Shown piece by piece: positions 50,846-59,512 of a DNA stretch of 64,000 nucleotides. Below the pieces are notes generated by a model. The model did no database searches and was not told where the DNA came from. It saw nothing but the letters and a program-made list of their open reading frames with translations. The position numbers were made by a program, and so were the translations under genes. Where the stretch lies: assembly GCA_023228125.1 (NCBI GenBank), contig JALOBT010000003.1, positions 1 through 64,000 on the forward strand, in the 5' to 3' direction. Source of the stretch: Candidatus Cloacimonadota bacterium. GTDB taxonomy: Bacteria > Cloacimonadota > Cloacimonadia > Cloacimonadales > Cloacimonadaceae. The first letter of the stretch is position 1. Each line of letters begins with the position of its first letter.

Positions 50846-51385
50846 ATGTCTGAAACACAAAAGAATACACAGAAGAAGACTGATGAAGTGCCAGCTGTGG
50901 CAAATAAACACATGGTAAGTCTCGTAGAATTAATCCTGATCCTGCTGCTGGTCGGCTTGGTCTTTGTCTTTATCTTTGGCATGAAACAGCTTAAAACGGA
51001 TAAAAAAGCAGAGGTTTTTGCAAAGCAGAAGTTTGAAGCTATCCTGCCGGTATTGCAAACCGCCATTGATGCTGCTGAAGAATTCAAAAGATTAGATGAT
51101 TTTGGTGATTATCCCTTTGATTTTGGCCAGCTTAATCTTACTGCTACCAATGCTTATGAAATCAACAGCAATGACAAGGGTGAAATGTATATCGAGACCG
51201 CTGATTTTATGATCAAGTATGATACCGAGAATGATAATTTTAGGTTCATTGCTATCACTAAAGAAGAATTTGGCAAAGCTGATATCAAAGTAATATATGG
51301 GCTTGTCGATCGCAGCTTTGAGGTGGATGATCCATCCCCGGAGCGCAAACCCACTATTCTGGATGAATGGTTGCCGCAGAACTAA
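50846..51385 (+). CDS. Membrane-anchored protein with a pilin-like N-terminal helix, function unknown
   Basis: 179 residues. The ATG at 50846 follows GGGAG by 6 bases; the ATG at 50840 directly abuts it and is not used. After a 23-residue polar leader comes VSLVELILILLLVGLVFVFIFG, which mimics the hydrophobic helix of type IV pilins and pseudopilins (the usual form is G-F-x-L-V-E-L), including the Glu at +5. The expected Gly at the cleavage site is absent (HM instead). The rest is a small soluble domain with YDTENDNFRFIAITKEEF. No secretion or pilus genes are adjacent. Confidence 0.55.
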   Translation: MSETQKNTQKKTDEVPAVANKHMVSLVELILILLLVGLVFVFIFGMKQLKTDKKAEVFAKQKFEAILPVLQTAIDAAEEFKRLDDFGDYPFDFGQLNLTATNAYEINSNDKGEMYIETADFMIKYDTENDNFRFIAITKEEFGKADIKVIYGLVDRSFEVDDPSPERKPTILDEWLPQN

Positions 51386-51412
51386 TAGCGAAGCCTTAAA
51401 CCTTAAAAGAAT

Positions 51413-51439
51413 AGAGCCGCGTACCAAGTACGCGGCTCT
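51413..51439. terminator. Bidirectional terminator between convergent genes
   Basis: AGAGCCGCGTAC (51413-51424) and GTACGCGGCTCT (51428-51439) form a perfect 12-bp stem with a 3-base loop. It lies between the pilin-like gene (plus) and the large sorted protein gene (minus), with T-rich sequence (ATATTTT) on the plus side. Confidence 0.8.
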
Positions 51440-51465
51440 AACCATATTTTCCCTAAAGCTGCAGG

Positions 51466-54400
51466 CTATTTCATCAAGAGCATCTTGATGCTTTTTGTAG
51501 AATTAGGTGTTTTGATGCGGGCAAAATAGATTCCGCTGGCCACTGATCGCCCATGCAGGTCTGTTCCATGCCAGAGCAATTTGTGGTTTCCAGAGTCCAG
51601 GCTTCCTTTGTGAATGGTATTTACCTTCTGTCCCCGGATGTTATAGATGTCCACGCTGCAGTCCATCGCTACAGGGGTGTCGAAAGCGATGGTGACCGTG
51701 GGGTTGAAGGGATTGGGATAGGCTTTGATCTTGCTCAAGGGGCTCACGACAAGATCACTGTTACTTACGGAGTGATTATGTATTATGATGCTGCCAGGGT
51801 ATTCACCCGCCTCTGGCAAATCTACGGTGAATTCACCACCATTCACCAAAGTATGGGCAAATCCTTCCAGGTAAAACCTCACTGTCCAATCATCTGGTAC
51901 AGTGCTGAAAAGGCTTTCAAATTCCACTGTTCCAGATCCCTCAGTATTAAGGGTAAAATTGAATTCCTTCGAGGTCTGCAGCTCTGCGAAATCCTTACGA
52001 TAATCTTGCCGTAAATACTGATCCAAAGAGACTCCTGTATCCCGTGACAGCAGTGATAGGGTGGTAGCAGGGCTTATCGGTTTGCTGGGCGGAGCCGGCA
52101 AGTCCACCCTGAAATCATAGCCATTGCTAGCTATGGGGCTTGAGCCTATTGTGATAATGTCTGCATTGGTTAAGGTATCTTGAGCTTTCAGGGTGATAGT
52201 CCAAAGCGGAGCTGGCGGCTGAATCTGAGGTGCACTATAAAAAGGATAGAGCCTCATGCTAATGATATTTCCAGGGCTGGCATAACTCTTGATGAAGAAG
52301 GATTCATAAGGCTCAATCCGGTTCACCAGCTGATAGGCACCGTCGCGATAGACGTAGATTGCACTGGAGATCATCTTTTGGTTGATTAGCTCGGAGAATT
52401 GGAAAAGATTGTTATTGACCAAAAAGTGCAGCGAAGAGATGTCATAGTAACACATATGCGGATTCGCCACAAAGTTCCAGCCGGGTTCGATTTCCACTTC
52501 GGTAGCGGTAGCAGTAAGGTCTGAGGTCGTGCTTTGAAACATGTAATCAGTTGCATGCACAAAGTAAGCAGGCCCATAGGCATATTCATCCAAAGCTGTC
52601 CAATCATCTCCATAGATATAACCCAAAGCCCCGTCTCCAAAGATGTCCTCAATGCCGAAGCTGCTCTGGGGGAAAGGATTGCTCCTTGTGTACCACCCAG
52701 GTTCGTTGTAGAGCAGGTTCATTCTGGGGATTATAGAGAAGGTGTATGGTGAGGCATAGACCTTGTGCAATCCATCGCTTGCCACTACTTCCAGATAAGC
52801 CTTGGCTTCGTGCATCTCTGTTCCCTGCGGGATGATATAGCTATAGATGGAAACATCGGAAGGGACGTCCATATAAATAGCCAAAGAATCACTTGCATTT
52901 TTGAAGTACAAATTCACATGATCGATCAAAAATGGATTTACATTGCTCCAGGATATATTGAACGTATTGCCACCCTGATAGATTTGATTATCCATAAATC
53001 CGTAGTTGGCGGAAGGCTGGAGATTGCCCCAATACAGAGTCATAGTCCGATTGTTGGAATTACTCACTGTAAATTCATAGGGGCTGCTTTGCAAATCGTG
53101 CCAGGCGCCATTTCCAGAGTCGTAAACATAGATCTTTTCTGCTCTATCACCTGCTGTAGGCACAGAAAGATAGAGGGGGACATTATATTGATTGGAGCGC
53201 ACACGCAGGTTCCAGGTCTTAAGCTCGTTGGCTACATCATAGCCGGCTTTGATCTCACGTCCCAAATGAGTGCCATTCTGCCCCCAGTAAGGTTGCCAAA
53301 AAGCGAGCCAGGCATAGCTTCCTGAGGGATTCCCTTTTGACGTATCCCAATAGGTATCATTATCATCGGTAGCATAAGGGTTTTGTCCAAATGAGATAAT
53401 ATCCGTAAGGCTGCCACTGGCATTCGAGATTTGCAGATCATGGACGAGTTCGGCACAAGCTGCTCTCGGTACGTTGTGGATAAATTCATAATCACTGGCA
53501 TTTATCATGCTGAGGCGGTAGGAATAATGCGTACCATTAGGACGGTCAAAATCCCAGTATTCGTAGCTGGAGCTTCCGCCTGCGAGCAGGGGATTATCCA
53601 GATAGTTATCGATCATTTCCCACTCGGAACTCTCAGTCTTGCGGTATATCTTAAAGCCTTGCAAACCGCTTTGTGAGCTTATCGTCCAATACAGGCGCAC
53701 CGAAGAGCTCATGCCGTGTGCCAGAAAATTGTTCACATTGGCTGGAGCCGGGGAGGTGGTGACTTCATTGGAAAGAAAGGAATAATTACCATTTTTGTCG
53801 CGGGCACGAACCTTGAAGTAATAGTCGAAATTGCTATTGAGTCCGGTCACATTGATGGATTCAAAGGCTTGGGAAGCGAGCTTTGTGTCATTGCCGCGAT
53901 CAAAGATTTGATAATTGTCTTCTGTGATGGATTCTGTACCGTAGAGCACCTCATAGCTGTCAAAATCATAGGCATCGCTTTTGTCCCAGCCCAGGGTCAC
54001 ATAATACATGGAGGAATTGATCACATGAAGATTGCCTGGAGTGGGTGGTACCAAAGCATCATCCATGGCAAACATATCATCCAAAAGGCTTTCCAGGTCG
54101 ATCACCCAGCGGCCGTAATACTGTCTGAAATTGGTGTAGAGATTATCAAAATCCCATCTGCCTTCGTCCTCGTCCCAGCCGTAAAACCATTTGTAATTAT
54201 TCTCGGTCTCGTCATAGGCATTGGGCAGCTCATCCATCTCAATATGGAACCAAGGATCAAAGACATCATAATCATTCCAGTTGGTCAGGGTGTAAATCGA
54301 TTGCTGGCTTTGGGCGTATCCGGGCAGATCAATATCTCCATTTACCGGGTATTCCACCTCGCCGTCGGAGAAAGTGAAGTCATGGATGCTGTAATTTACC

Positions 54401-55362
54401 GCATAATATTGGTTTAAAAATACGTCTTCATGAGTACCTATGGTATTTGCCGGGATCATCAGATGATCTCCCTTATTGATGAGATCGTGTTTCATGCTGC
54501 TCAGATCACGAATGGGGAGATTGGGGCAATGACCTGGATTCCCGGCAGATAGCTGAGTATCTGTGTAGCCCACATGGCGGTTCCAGTCATAAGAGTGAAT
54601 TTGTGCAGAGAATTCCCTTTTGCCAAAATCAAGTCGGATTTTATCGGCAAATCTTTTGTAAGCCACATTAAAGGGATGGTTCGGTGCTCTGGTAGGATCA
54701 GACAGGGATTTTGTATTTGTGTAAGATCCAATATTGGTCCATTTCACCTCACGGCCTGTACCAGAAATCATTAAAAACGACGCGTCCCAGAGGGTAAAGG
54801 CATCGTAGCTCATGATCGTGGTGGGGAAGTCATCTGTGGGATGTGGTGCAGATACGATGATCGGCCGGCTACTATCCGGGCTATAAATATACAGCCCCCA
54901 AGCATAGTCAAAAGCTCCATGCTCATCATCATAGGGGTCATCGGTACCGTTATCGTCATTATAATCCCAATTCGGGATTTCTCTGAGCATATAAAAGATC
55001 CTATCGGTATCGGTATCGTTAAATTCCACCACCTGATAGGGGAATCCTGCTTGGTTCACTGCAGTTTGAGCTTCATCCAGCATGCCTGCCAGGAAGAGAT
55101 CGACAATATTGCCCCATAGATTCAGATCGGAAGTGGTGGGCGGTTCAAAGCTACCAAAGCCGTTGGTTTGCCTGTCGAAAGGCGCGTAAAGGTTATAGTT
55201 TTGAGAAGCTATACCCTCTGCGATATGAGAAATCCAATTATCATAATCACAGTTGTCTTCGCTGCCAATGAGGAAGTTTTCCAGCGAAGCTGTCTCGGAG
55301 ATGTAAGCGGGAAGGGCAACCAAGATTGCCAGTATCCCGATCATAAGGATTGCTTTTTTCAT
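51466..55362 (-). CDS. Large secreted multidomain protein: hydrolase-like N-terminus, fibronectin III repeats, sorting tail
   Basis: 1,298 residues with a signal peptide (MKKAILMIGILAILVALPA) and a TAGGAG ribosome-binding site. The region about 60-440 includes PIIVSAPHPTDDFPTTIMSYDAF and FSAQIHSYDWNRHVGY, with conserved-looking His/Asp clusters reminiscent of metal-dependent hydrolases; I cannot name a family. Residues about 455-640 contain two fibronectin type III-like domains (PPTPGNLHVINSSMYYVTLGWDKS, then SPAPANVNNFLAHG). The last ~85 residues are the sorting domain: AYPNPFNPTVTIAF, YNIRGQKVN, HGTDLHG, ASGIYFARI, ending KMLLMK. Likely a cell-surface or released enzyme. It is monocistronic, ended by the bidirectional terminator. 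Confidence 0.75.
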   Translation of the reverse strand: MKKAILMIGILAILVALPAYISETASLENFLIGSEDNCDYDNWISHIAEGIASQNYNLYAPFDRQTNGFGSFEPPTTSDLNLWGNIVDLFLAGMLDEAQTAVNQAGFPYQVVEFNDTDTDRIFYMLREIPNWDYNDDNGTDDPYDDEHGAFDYAWGLYIYSPDSSRPIIVSAPHPTDDFPTTIMSYDAFTLWDASFLMISGTGREVKWTNIGSYTNTKSLSDPTRAPNHPFNVAYKRFADKIRLDFGKREFSAQIHSYDWNRHVGYTDTQLSAGNPGHCPNLPIRDLSSMKHDLINKGDHLMIPANTIGTHEDVFLNQYYAVNYSIHDFTFSDGEVEYPVNGDIDLPGYAQSQQSIYTLTNWNDYDVFDPWFHIEMDELPNAYDETENNYKWFYGWDEDEGRWDFDNLYTNFRQYYGRWVIDLESLLDDMFAMDDALVPPTPGNLHVINSSMYYVTLGWDKSDAYDFDSYEVLYGTESITEDNYQIFDRGNDTKLASQAFESINVTGLNSNFDYYFKVRARDKNGNYSFLSNEVTTSPAPANVNNFLAHGMSSSVRLYWTISSQSGLQGFKIYRKTESSEWEMIDNYLDNPLLAGGSSSYEYWDFDRPNGTHYSYRLSMINASDYEFIHNVPRAACAELVHDLQISNASGSLTDIISFGQNPYATDDNDTYWDTSKGNPSGSYAWLAFWQPYWGQNGTHLGREIKAGYDVANELKTWNLRVRSNQYNVPLYLSVPTAGDRAEKIYVYDSGNGAWHDLQSSPYEFTVSNSNNRTMTLYWGNLQPSANYGFMDNQIYQGGNTFNISWSNVNPFLIDHVNLYFKNASDSLAIYMDVPSDVSIYSYIIPQGTEMHEAKAYLEVVASDGLHKVYASPYTFSIIPRMNLLYNEPGWYTRSNPFPQSSFGIEDIFGDGALGYIYGDDWTALDEYAYGPAYFVHATDYMFQSTTSDLTATATEVEIEPGWNFVANPHMCYYDISSLHFLVNNNLFQFSELINQKMISSAIYVYRDGAYQLVNRIEPYESFFIKSYASPGNIISMRLYPFYSAPQIQPPAPLWTITLKAQDTLTNADIITIGSSPIASNGYDFRVDLPAPPSKPISPATTLSLLSRDTGVSLDQYLRQDYRKDFAELQTSKEFNFTLNTEGSGTVEFESLFSTVPDDWTVRFYLEGFAHTLVNGGEFTVDLPEAGEYPGSIIIHNHSVSNSDLVVSPLSKIKAYPNPFNPTVTIAFDTPVAMDCSVDIYNIRGQKVNTIHKGSLDSGNHKLLWHGTDLHGRSVASGIYFARIKTPNSTKSIKMLLMK

Positions 55363-55465
55363 GTATTCTCCTATATGTTATATATTATTACAAGATTTTC
55401 TTATTTTTCAAGAAGCAGAGGAAGGCAGATTTCGTCAAGCTTTATTTAGGCTTTCTTTTTTGTGA

Positions 55466-55495
55466 TTGACAAGATTCGGCCTTTTTGGATAAGAT
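55466..55495 (+). promoter_or_regulatory. Promoter for the COG2426-lpxB-DUF374 genes
   Basis: TTGACA (55466-55471), 18-base spacer, TAAGAT (55490-55495), 32 bases before the TTG start at 55528. Confidence 0.55.
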
Positions 55496-55527
55496 ACCGC
55501 ATCATGCACATATTTAGGAGTTAGGAA

Positions 55528-56100
55528 TTGATTCATAAAACGACAAAGGTCATCTGCATCACTTTGCTGTTGATGATAGCTGTATCAGCTTTACATGCGT
55601 CTTCATTTGCAGACAGCACTGTGGGCTGGCTAAAAGACAAGGGCCTTAGCCCCCGGCTGATCGTGCTTATTATCTCGATGTTGCCACTCATTGAGCTCAG
55701 GGGATCGATCCCTGTGGCTATTTTGCTGTTCAAAATCCCCTGGTTTGAAGCGGTAATCCTCTCAATTTTGGGAAACATGGTTCCCATTCCCTTTCTCTTG
55801 CTTTTTATTGATTGGTTTTTCAAGCTGATCAGCAAAGTCCCCCTCGGCGCCAGATTTACCGCCTGGATCTTTGCCCGCACCCGTAGAAAAGGTAAAGCCA
55901 TCGAGCGTTATGAAGCCATAGGCCTGGTTACATTTGTGGGCATTCCGCTGCCCGGAACAGGGGGTTGGACCGGTGCTTTGGCCTCCAGAATCTTTGGCAT
56001 CAGCTTTTGGAAGTCTATGCTATACATCTTTCTGGGTGTATGTCTGGCCAGCGCCATCGTGACCCCATTATCTTTAATGGGAAAACTGGCGGTGCATTGA
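55528..56100 (+). CDS. Small multidrug export-type membrane protein (COG2426)
   Basis: 190 residues from a TTG start 7 bases after TAGGAG. A signal-like first helix (about 8-26) is followed by the conserved SMLPLIELRGSIPVAI segment and the GIPLPGTGGWTGALASRIFGI loop, both hallmarks of COG2426 proteins. About five membrane segments are visible. The drug-export name is historical; the real role is unknown. Its TGA overlaps the lpxB start (TGATG), so the two are coupled. Confidence 0.8.
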   Translation: MIHKTTKVICITLLLMIAVSALHASSFADSTVGWLKDKGLSPRLIVLIISMLPLIELRGSIPVAILLFKIPWFEAVILSILGNMVPIPFLLLFIDWFFKLISKVPLGARFTAWIFARTRRKGKAIERYEAIGLVTFVGIPLPGTGGWTGALASRIFGISFWKSMLYIFLGVCLASAIVTPLSLMGKLAVH

Positions 56101-57245
56101 TGGACAAATTGATAACCATTTTCTGGCTGGCTGGAGAAAGCAGTGGGGATTTGCATTGCGAATTGATCATGAAAGCTTTGACCAAAGATGGCAAGCGCTA
56201 TCACCACCTGGGTATCGGTGGCCCCAAAATGCAGGCTCAAGGCCTGAAGCCCCTCTTTCCTTTCGATCGTTTTGCGGTGATGGGATTTGTGGAGGTTCTT
56301 GCACATCTTGTTTTCTTTTTGAAGGTGGAACAGAGGATCAAAAGACTTTTTGAAGAAGCAAAGCCAGACCTGGTGATCTTGGCGGATTATCCCGGACTAA
56401 ATCTCCGCATAGCACATCTGGCGGATGAATATCGCATTCCAGTCTTGTACTATATCGTTCCGCAATTTTGGGCCTGGAAACATGACCGGGTCTTTAAGAT
56501 TAAGGCCAGCGTAAGGCACGCAGCTTGCATCCTGCCTTTTGAGGAAGAGCTACTTACCATTCATAATATTGCTTGCAGCTATGTGGGGCATCCCATCGCC
56601 GAAGAGATCGAGCACAAGATGGATAGGGACACCTTTGCCAGGTTCTTTCATTTGAATGCAAACAAAAAGTGGCTGGGGTTTTTCCCCGGCAGCCGCAATA
56701 GCGAAGCAAAAAAGATGCTGCCCACCTTCTTGAAAGCCGCCAAACAGTGGGATCAAAAGGAATACGAAATCCTCGTCTCAAAATCCCACGGGGTAAATCA
56801 CCAGCTCTTTATGGACCTGGTATCTGGCACCGGAATGCCGAATCTCAATATCATCGATGGTTACAATTATGATATGATGCAACACTGTGATGCCCTGGTC
56901 TGCACTTCCGGCACGGTTACTCTGGAAGCTTCCTATATCGGCACACCCTCTGTGATCTGTTATCGGGCCAATCCCTTGTCTTATCTCATCGGTAAGCACC
57001 TGGTCCGCGTGTCTCGCATAGGCTTGCCAAATATCATCCTGGACAACGATGTGTTGCCAGAGCTCGTGCAACGCGACATGAACATCGAAAACATCAATGC
57101 CAAACTCAGGGAAATTCTCCCCGGCAGCCCCAGACGAGAAGTAATCTTGCTTGAGCTGAGGAAACTAAGAGCTATGTTGAGCGACAAAAAGCCCAGCGTG
57201 GAATTGCCCCAGATCATTGAACAGATACTGATTACCTATGGCTGA
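56100..57245 (+). CDS. lpxB: Lipid-A-disaccharide synthase LpxB
   Basis: 381 residues. LpxB joins UDP-2,3-diacylglucosamine and lipid X at the inner face of the cytoplasmic membrane, a committed step of lipid A synthesis. GT-B signatures: WLAGESSGDLHCE at the N-terminus, DYPGLNLRIA, PQFWAWKHDR near 122, FFPGSRNSE near 195 and CTSGTVTLEASYIGTPSVICYR near 270. The ATG at 56100 overlaps the preceding stop; a longer frame to 55965 is out of family. Its presence shows the cell makes an LPS-type outer membrane. Confidence 0.93.
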   Translation: MDKLITIFWLAGESSGDLHCELIMKALTKDGKRYHHLGIGGPKMQAQGLKPLFPFDRFAVMGFVEVLAHLVFFLKVEQRIKRLFEEAKPDLVILADYPGLNLRIAHLADEYRIPVLYYIVPQFWAWKHDRVFKIKASVRHAACILPFEEELLTIHNIACSYVGHPIAEEIEHKMDRDTFARFFHLNANKKWLGFFPGSRNSEAKKMLPTFLKAAKQWDQKEYEILVSKSHGVNHQLFMDLVSGTGMPNLNIIDGYNYDMMQHCDALVCTSGTVTLEASYIGTPSVICYRANPLSYLIGKHLVRVSRIGLPNIILDNDVLPELVQRDMNIENINAKLREILPGSPRREVILLELRKLRAMLSDKKPSVELPQIIEQILITYG

Positions 57246-57834
57246 ATATTGGCGACCTGCCTTTAACATCCTGGCTTGCGCCCTCTTGCGCCTCGTCAAA
57301 GCCACCCTCAGATTTGAGGTAAAGAACCAGCCAGAGTGCGAGCCTGTGGTCTATGGCTTTTGGCACCGCAATCAGATCTATTTGGGTCTGCTCAGAATGG
57401 GGGATCCTATGGCAGTGATGGTATCTGCCTCACAAGATGGTGAATTGATCGCCGGACCGAGTGTTAGGATGGGCTATACTGTGGTGAGAGGATCCAGCAG
57501 CAGACAGGGTTCCCAGGCCTTGAAAGAAATGCTGCGCTATGCCAAAACGATCTCTGTGGCTATCACTCCCGATGGCCCCAGGGGGCCGATGGGCACCGTC
57601 AATCCAGGGCTATTTCATATCGCGCTTTTGGCGAAAATTCCTATCGTAGCCGTAGCCTGTGCTGCCGATAGGGAATGGATCTTCAATTCCTGGGACAAAT
57701 TCCGCTTTCCCAAACCTTTTGCCCGGGTGAAGGTGCTGTACTCTAATCCTATATATGTGAGGGATAAAGCGGATATCCCGGAAGCGGAAATAAAGTTTAG
57801 GAAATTTATGGCAGATGCGGAGAAGGAATTTTAG
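57238..57834 (+). CDS. Lysophospholipid acyltransferase family protein (DUF374)
   Basis: 198 residues overlapping lpxB by 8 bases. The FWHRNQIYLGLL segment carries the acyltransferase H-x4-D/N-type motif, and ITPDGPRGPMGTVNPG is the conserved DGPRGP block; VSASQDGELIA and VVRGSSSRQG complete the DUF374 pattern. With lpxB next to it, a late acylation or related step in lipid A assembly is plausible, but the acceptor is not proven. Confidence 0.82.
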   Translation: MAEYWRPAFNILACALLRLVKATLRFEVKNQPECEPVVYGFWHRNQIYLGLLRMGDPMAVMVSASQDGELIAGPSVRMGYTVVRGSSSRQGSQALKEMLRYAKTISVAITPDGPRGPMGTVNPGLFHIALLAKIPIVAVACAADREWIFNSWDKFRFPKPFARVKVLYSNPIYVRDKADIPEAEIKFRKFMADAEKEF

Positions 57835-58245
57835 GGTGCTGAAGTACAGGAGTGCAGGAGTTCGGTGGTTTTGGATTAAGAACGCTAACTTATTCATATT
57901 TTGAACTTTAATCTATCAGAGCTCAAAATATTCTAACTTTCAGCTCATGGCCCAGGATGAAAGGCTTTGAGGCTGTGATATACTTTTGCTAACCTAACCC
58001 TCTCCCATTTCCTGTAGTAGAGCTGACGTGGAGATAGCTGGAATAAATCCTCTTAGCTTGATGATTTCTTTACCACAGACTATTCAGGAAGGCCACTGCA
58101 ATTCACTGGATTGGAAGACAAAAATGAGCAAATTAGCTTAAGCTAAAGAATAAAGACTGTTCAACAAGTTTCGATTATTCTCCAATAACTTAGCTGATTC
58201 AATAGGCTAAAAAGTGGGCGAGGCCCCCTTCCTGCAATCCATTCC

Positions 58246-58386
58246 TCAGAATTGACATGGCTCCTTTGGATAGTTTATCATACAAAATACAGCATTTATG
58301 TCTTCCAAGATTATGCGCTCAAATACGAGCTTGTGATGTCCCCTTAAATAGACGATAATTATAGTTAATAATATATTGCCGTAAAT
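58246..58386 (-). pseudogene. Reading-frame remnant related to 29431-29637
   Basis: Minus-strand frame encoding ILLTIIIVYLRGHHKLVFE, then RIILEDINAVFCMINYPKE, ending CQF and a stop. The plus-strand remnant at 29431 encodes nearly the same residues and continues about 23 residues further. This copy therefore ends early. No start codon with a ribosome-binding site is seen, so it is probably decayed. Confidence 0.45.
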
Positions 58387-58393
58387 GAGATTT

Positions 58394-58564
58394 ATGTATA
58401 AGCTAATAGTTGTCCGTTTTGACAGCAGCAGTTTTGATGATGCCGAGTTTAATAAGTTCTGCGAGCAGCACAGTATTCTCAAGATCGAAAAAGAAACTTT
58501 GAACTCAAAACTAACGGCTTTTTGGAGTCCAAGCCGGCTTGATAAACTATGCATTTACAGTTAA
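58394..58564 (+). CDS. Possible small ORF of unknown function
   Basis: 56 codons from ATG (MYKLIVVRFDSSSFDDAEFN...), with no recognisable ribosome-binding site. Composition looks protein-like, with a beta strand then an acidic helix, but its stop codon lies in the loop of the hairpin at 58522-58588. It may be a gene fragment rather than an active gene. Confidence 0.25.
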   Translation: MYKLIVVRFDSSSFDDAEFNKFCEQHSILKIEKETLNSKLTAFWSPSRLDKLCIYS

Positions 58565-58588
58565 TTATACTGCCGGCTTGGACTTCAA
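58522..58588. repeat. Hairpin with 17-base arms, related to those in the inverted repeats
   Basis: TTGGAGTCCAAGCCGGC (58522-58538) pairs with GCCGGCTTGGACTTCAA (58572-58588) with one mismatch around a 33-base loop. The outer TTGAAGTCCAA part is shared with the hairpins at 28963 and 59080; the inner part differs. A further half-arm TTGAAGTCCAA lies at 58679-58689. Confidence 0.7.
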
Positions 58589-58920
58589 GCAGCAGGAGCA
58601 TTGGCTTGGAATCAAACAGCAGAGTGAAGGTGCTATCTATCGGAGTGGAATGCCAGCCTGGTTTCTCAGGAGCACTGTTTGAAGTCCAATTTACCACCAA
58701 TCCGAAACTCCCGAGCCAAGCTTTGAAGCTCTCGCTGTTGGCTCTGATATAGACAAAAAAAGCTTCAGATGTACTCCAAAGCTTCTATGGCATCCATATG
58801 GTCTGGGTCTTATTTAGAGATGATATCGAAGTAAAAGTGAATGTTCCTGTGTCGTTAAATAGCAAATCCTATATGTATTTGATCCCTTCTCCCTCTTTCC
58901 AAGGCGTCGATCACATCTTT

Positions 58921-58969
58921 ATCTACCCTTAATCAAGCGTTAAGAGTTAACGCTTGATTAAGGGTAGAT
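58921..58969. repeat. Perfect 23-base palindrome in repeat copy B
   Basis: Arms 58921-58943 and 58947-58969 are exact complements around the loop GAG; the core is TTAATCAAGCGTTAA and its complement. The corresponding palindrome in copy A has one mismatch and the loop CTA. Confidence 0.85.
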
Positions 58970-59079
58970 TAAGATATGATCAAGTGGCTGAAATGAGTAA
59001 GGAGAACCCCAGAATGCTGGTTTATCCGGGGGATGAAAAAGTGGAATGAAAAGACTCACGTTTCCCATTGCTATTGCCG

Positions 59080-59147
59080 CTTGAAGTCCAAAGTGCCGCT
59101 AAGCTTATGGTAAATTGATAGTTATCTTAGGCACTTTGAACTTTAAG
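59080..59147. repeat. Hairpin with 18-base arms inside repeat copy B
   Basis: CTTGAAGTCCAAAGTGCC (59080-59097) pairs with GGCACTTTGAACTTTAAG (59130-59147) with two changes, around a 32-base loop that is nearly identical to the reverse complement of the copy A loop. Confidence 0.75.
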
Positions 59148-59190
59148 ACTCACACGATCCGCCCGAACTGTGTTCTATCATCATCATCAT

Positions 59191-59230
59191 TCATATTCAT
59201 TCATATTCATTCATATTCATTCATATTCAG
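59191..59230 (+). repeat. Four tandem copies of a 10-base unit
   Basis: TCATATTCAT repeated four times (last copy ends CAG). The same unit occurs once at the equivalent place in copy A, so it has expanded here. A further TCATATTCAG follows about 40 bases on. Confidence 0.8.
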
Positions 59231-59512
59231 GACTTGGGTTTTCGCCCAAAACCCCTACCTTATCATCATTCATATTCAGGACTTGTCTAAAATAGCGCCT
59301 TGTTCTCGCTTTGCAGGTATTAGGCCTGGATCATACGGATTTGAATAGGCTTTGGCCACTTATTCAGCTTAAAGTGCAAAAGAAAGTAGCGTGACTTGGG
59401 GAGAGGAATTGAACAGTCTCAAGAATGGAAAAAGGCTCGCTGAATATTTGGTCTTGACAAAAGCACCTCATGTATGACAATGTGCATTCAGTGTTTTAAG
59501 AAAGGAAAGTCC

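Larger units (their letters stand above)
58819..59420 (-). repeat. Structured intergenic repeat, copy B (inverted partner of 28839-29314)
   Basis: In reverse complement it reads in the same block order as copy A. Its ends are GAAGTAAAAGTGAATGTTCCTG at the left (first 20 bases GAAGTAAAAGTGAATGTTCC) and GAATTGAACAGTCTC at the right. It holds a perfect 23-base-arm palindrome (58921-58969), a hairpin (59080-59147) and a 10-base tandem repeat (59191-59230). It is longer than copy A because of the tandem repeat and about 100 extra bases near 59285-59390. Confidence 0.85.
57835..59512. other. 1.7-kb non-coding region with inverted-repeat copy B
   Basis: No convincing full gene. It holds a coding remnant related to 29431-29637 (minus strand, near 58246-58386), a possible 56-codon ORF (58394-58564) overlapping a hairpin, several copies of TTGAAGTCCAA, and repeat copy B (58819-59420). 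In 57835-58245 I see nothing. The prfB promoter element TTGACA is at 59454. Confidence 0.65.

Noticed and set aside
58549..58752. 67-codon plus frame downstream of the small ORF
   Set aside because: No ribosome-binding site, overlaps a hairpin, and shows no recognisable domain; could be a gene fragment but not supported.
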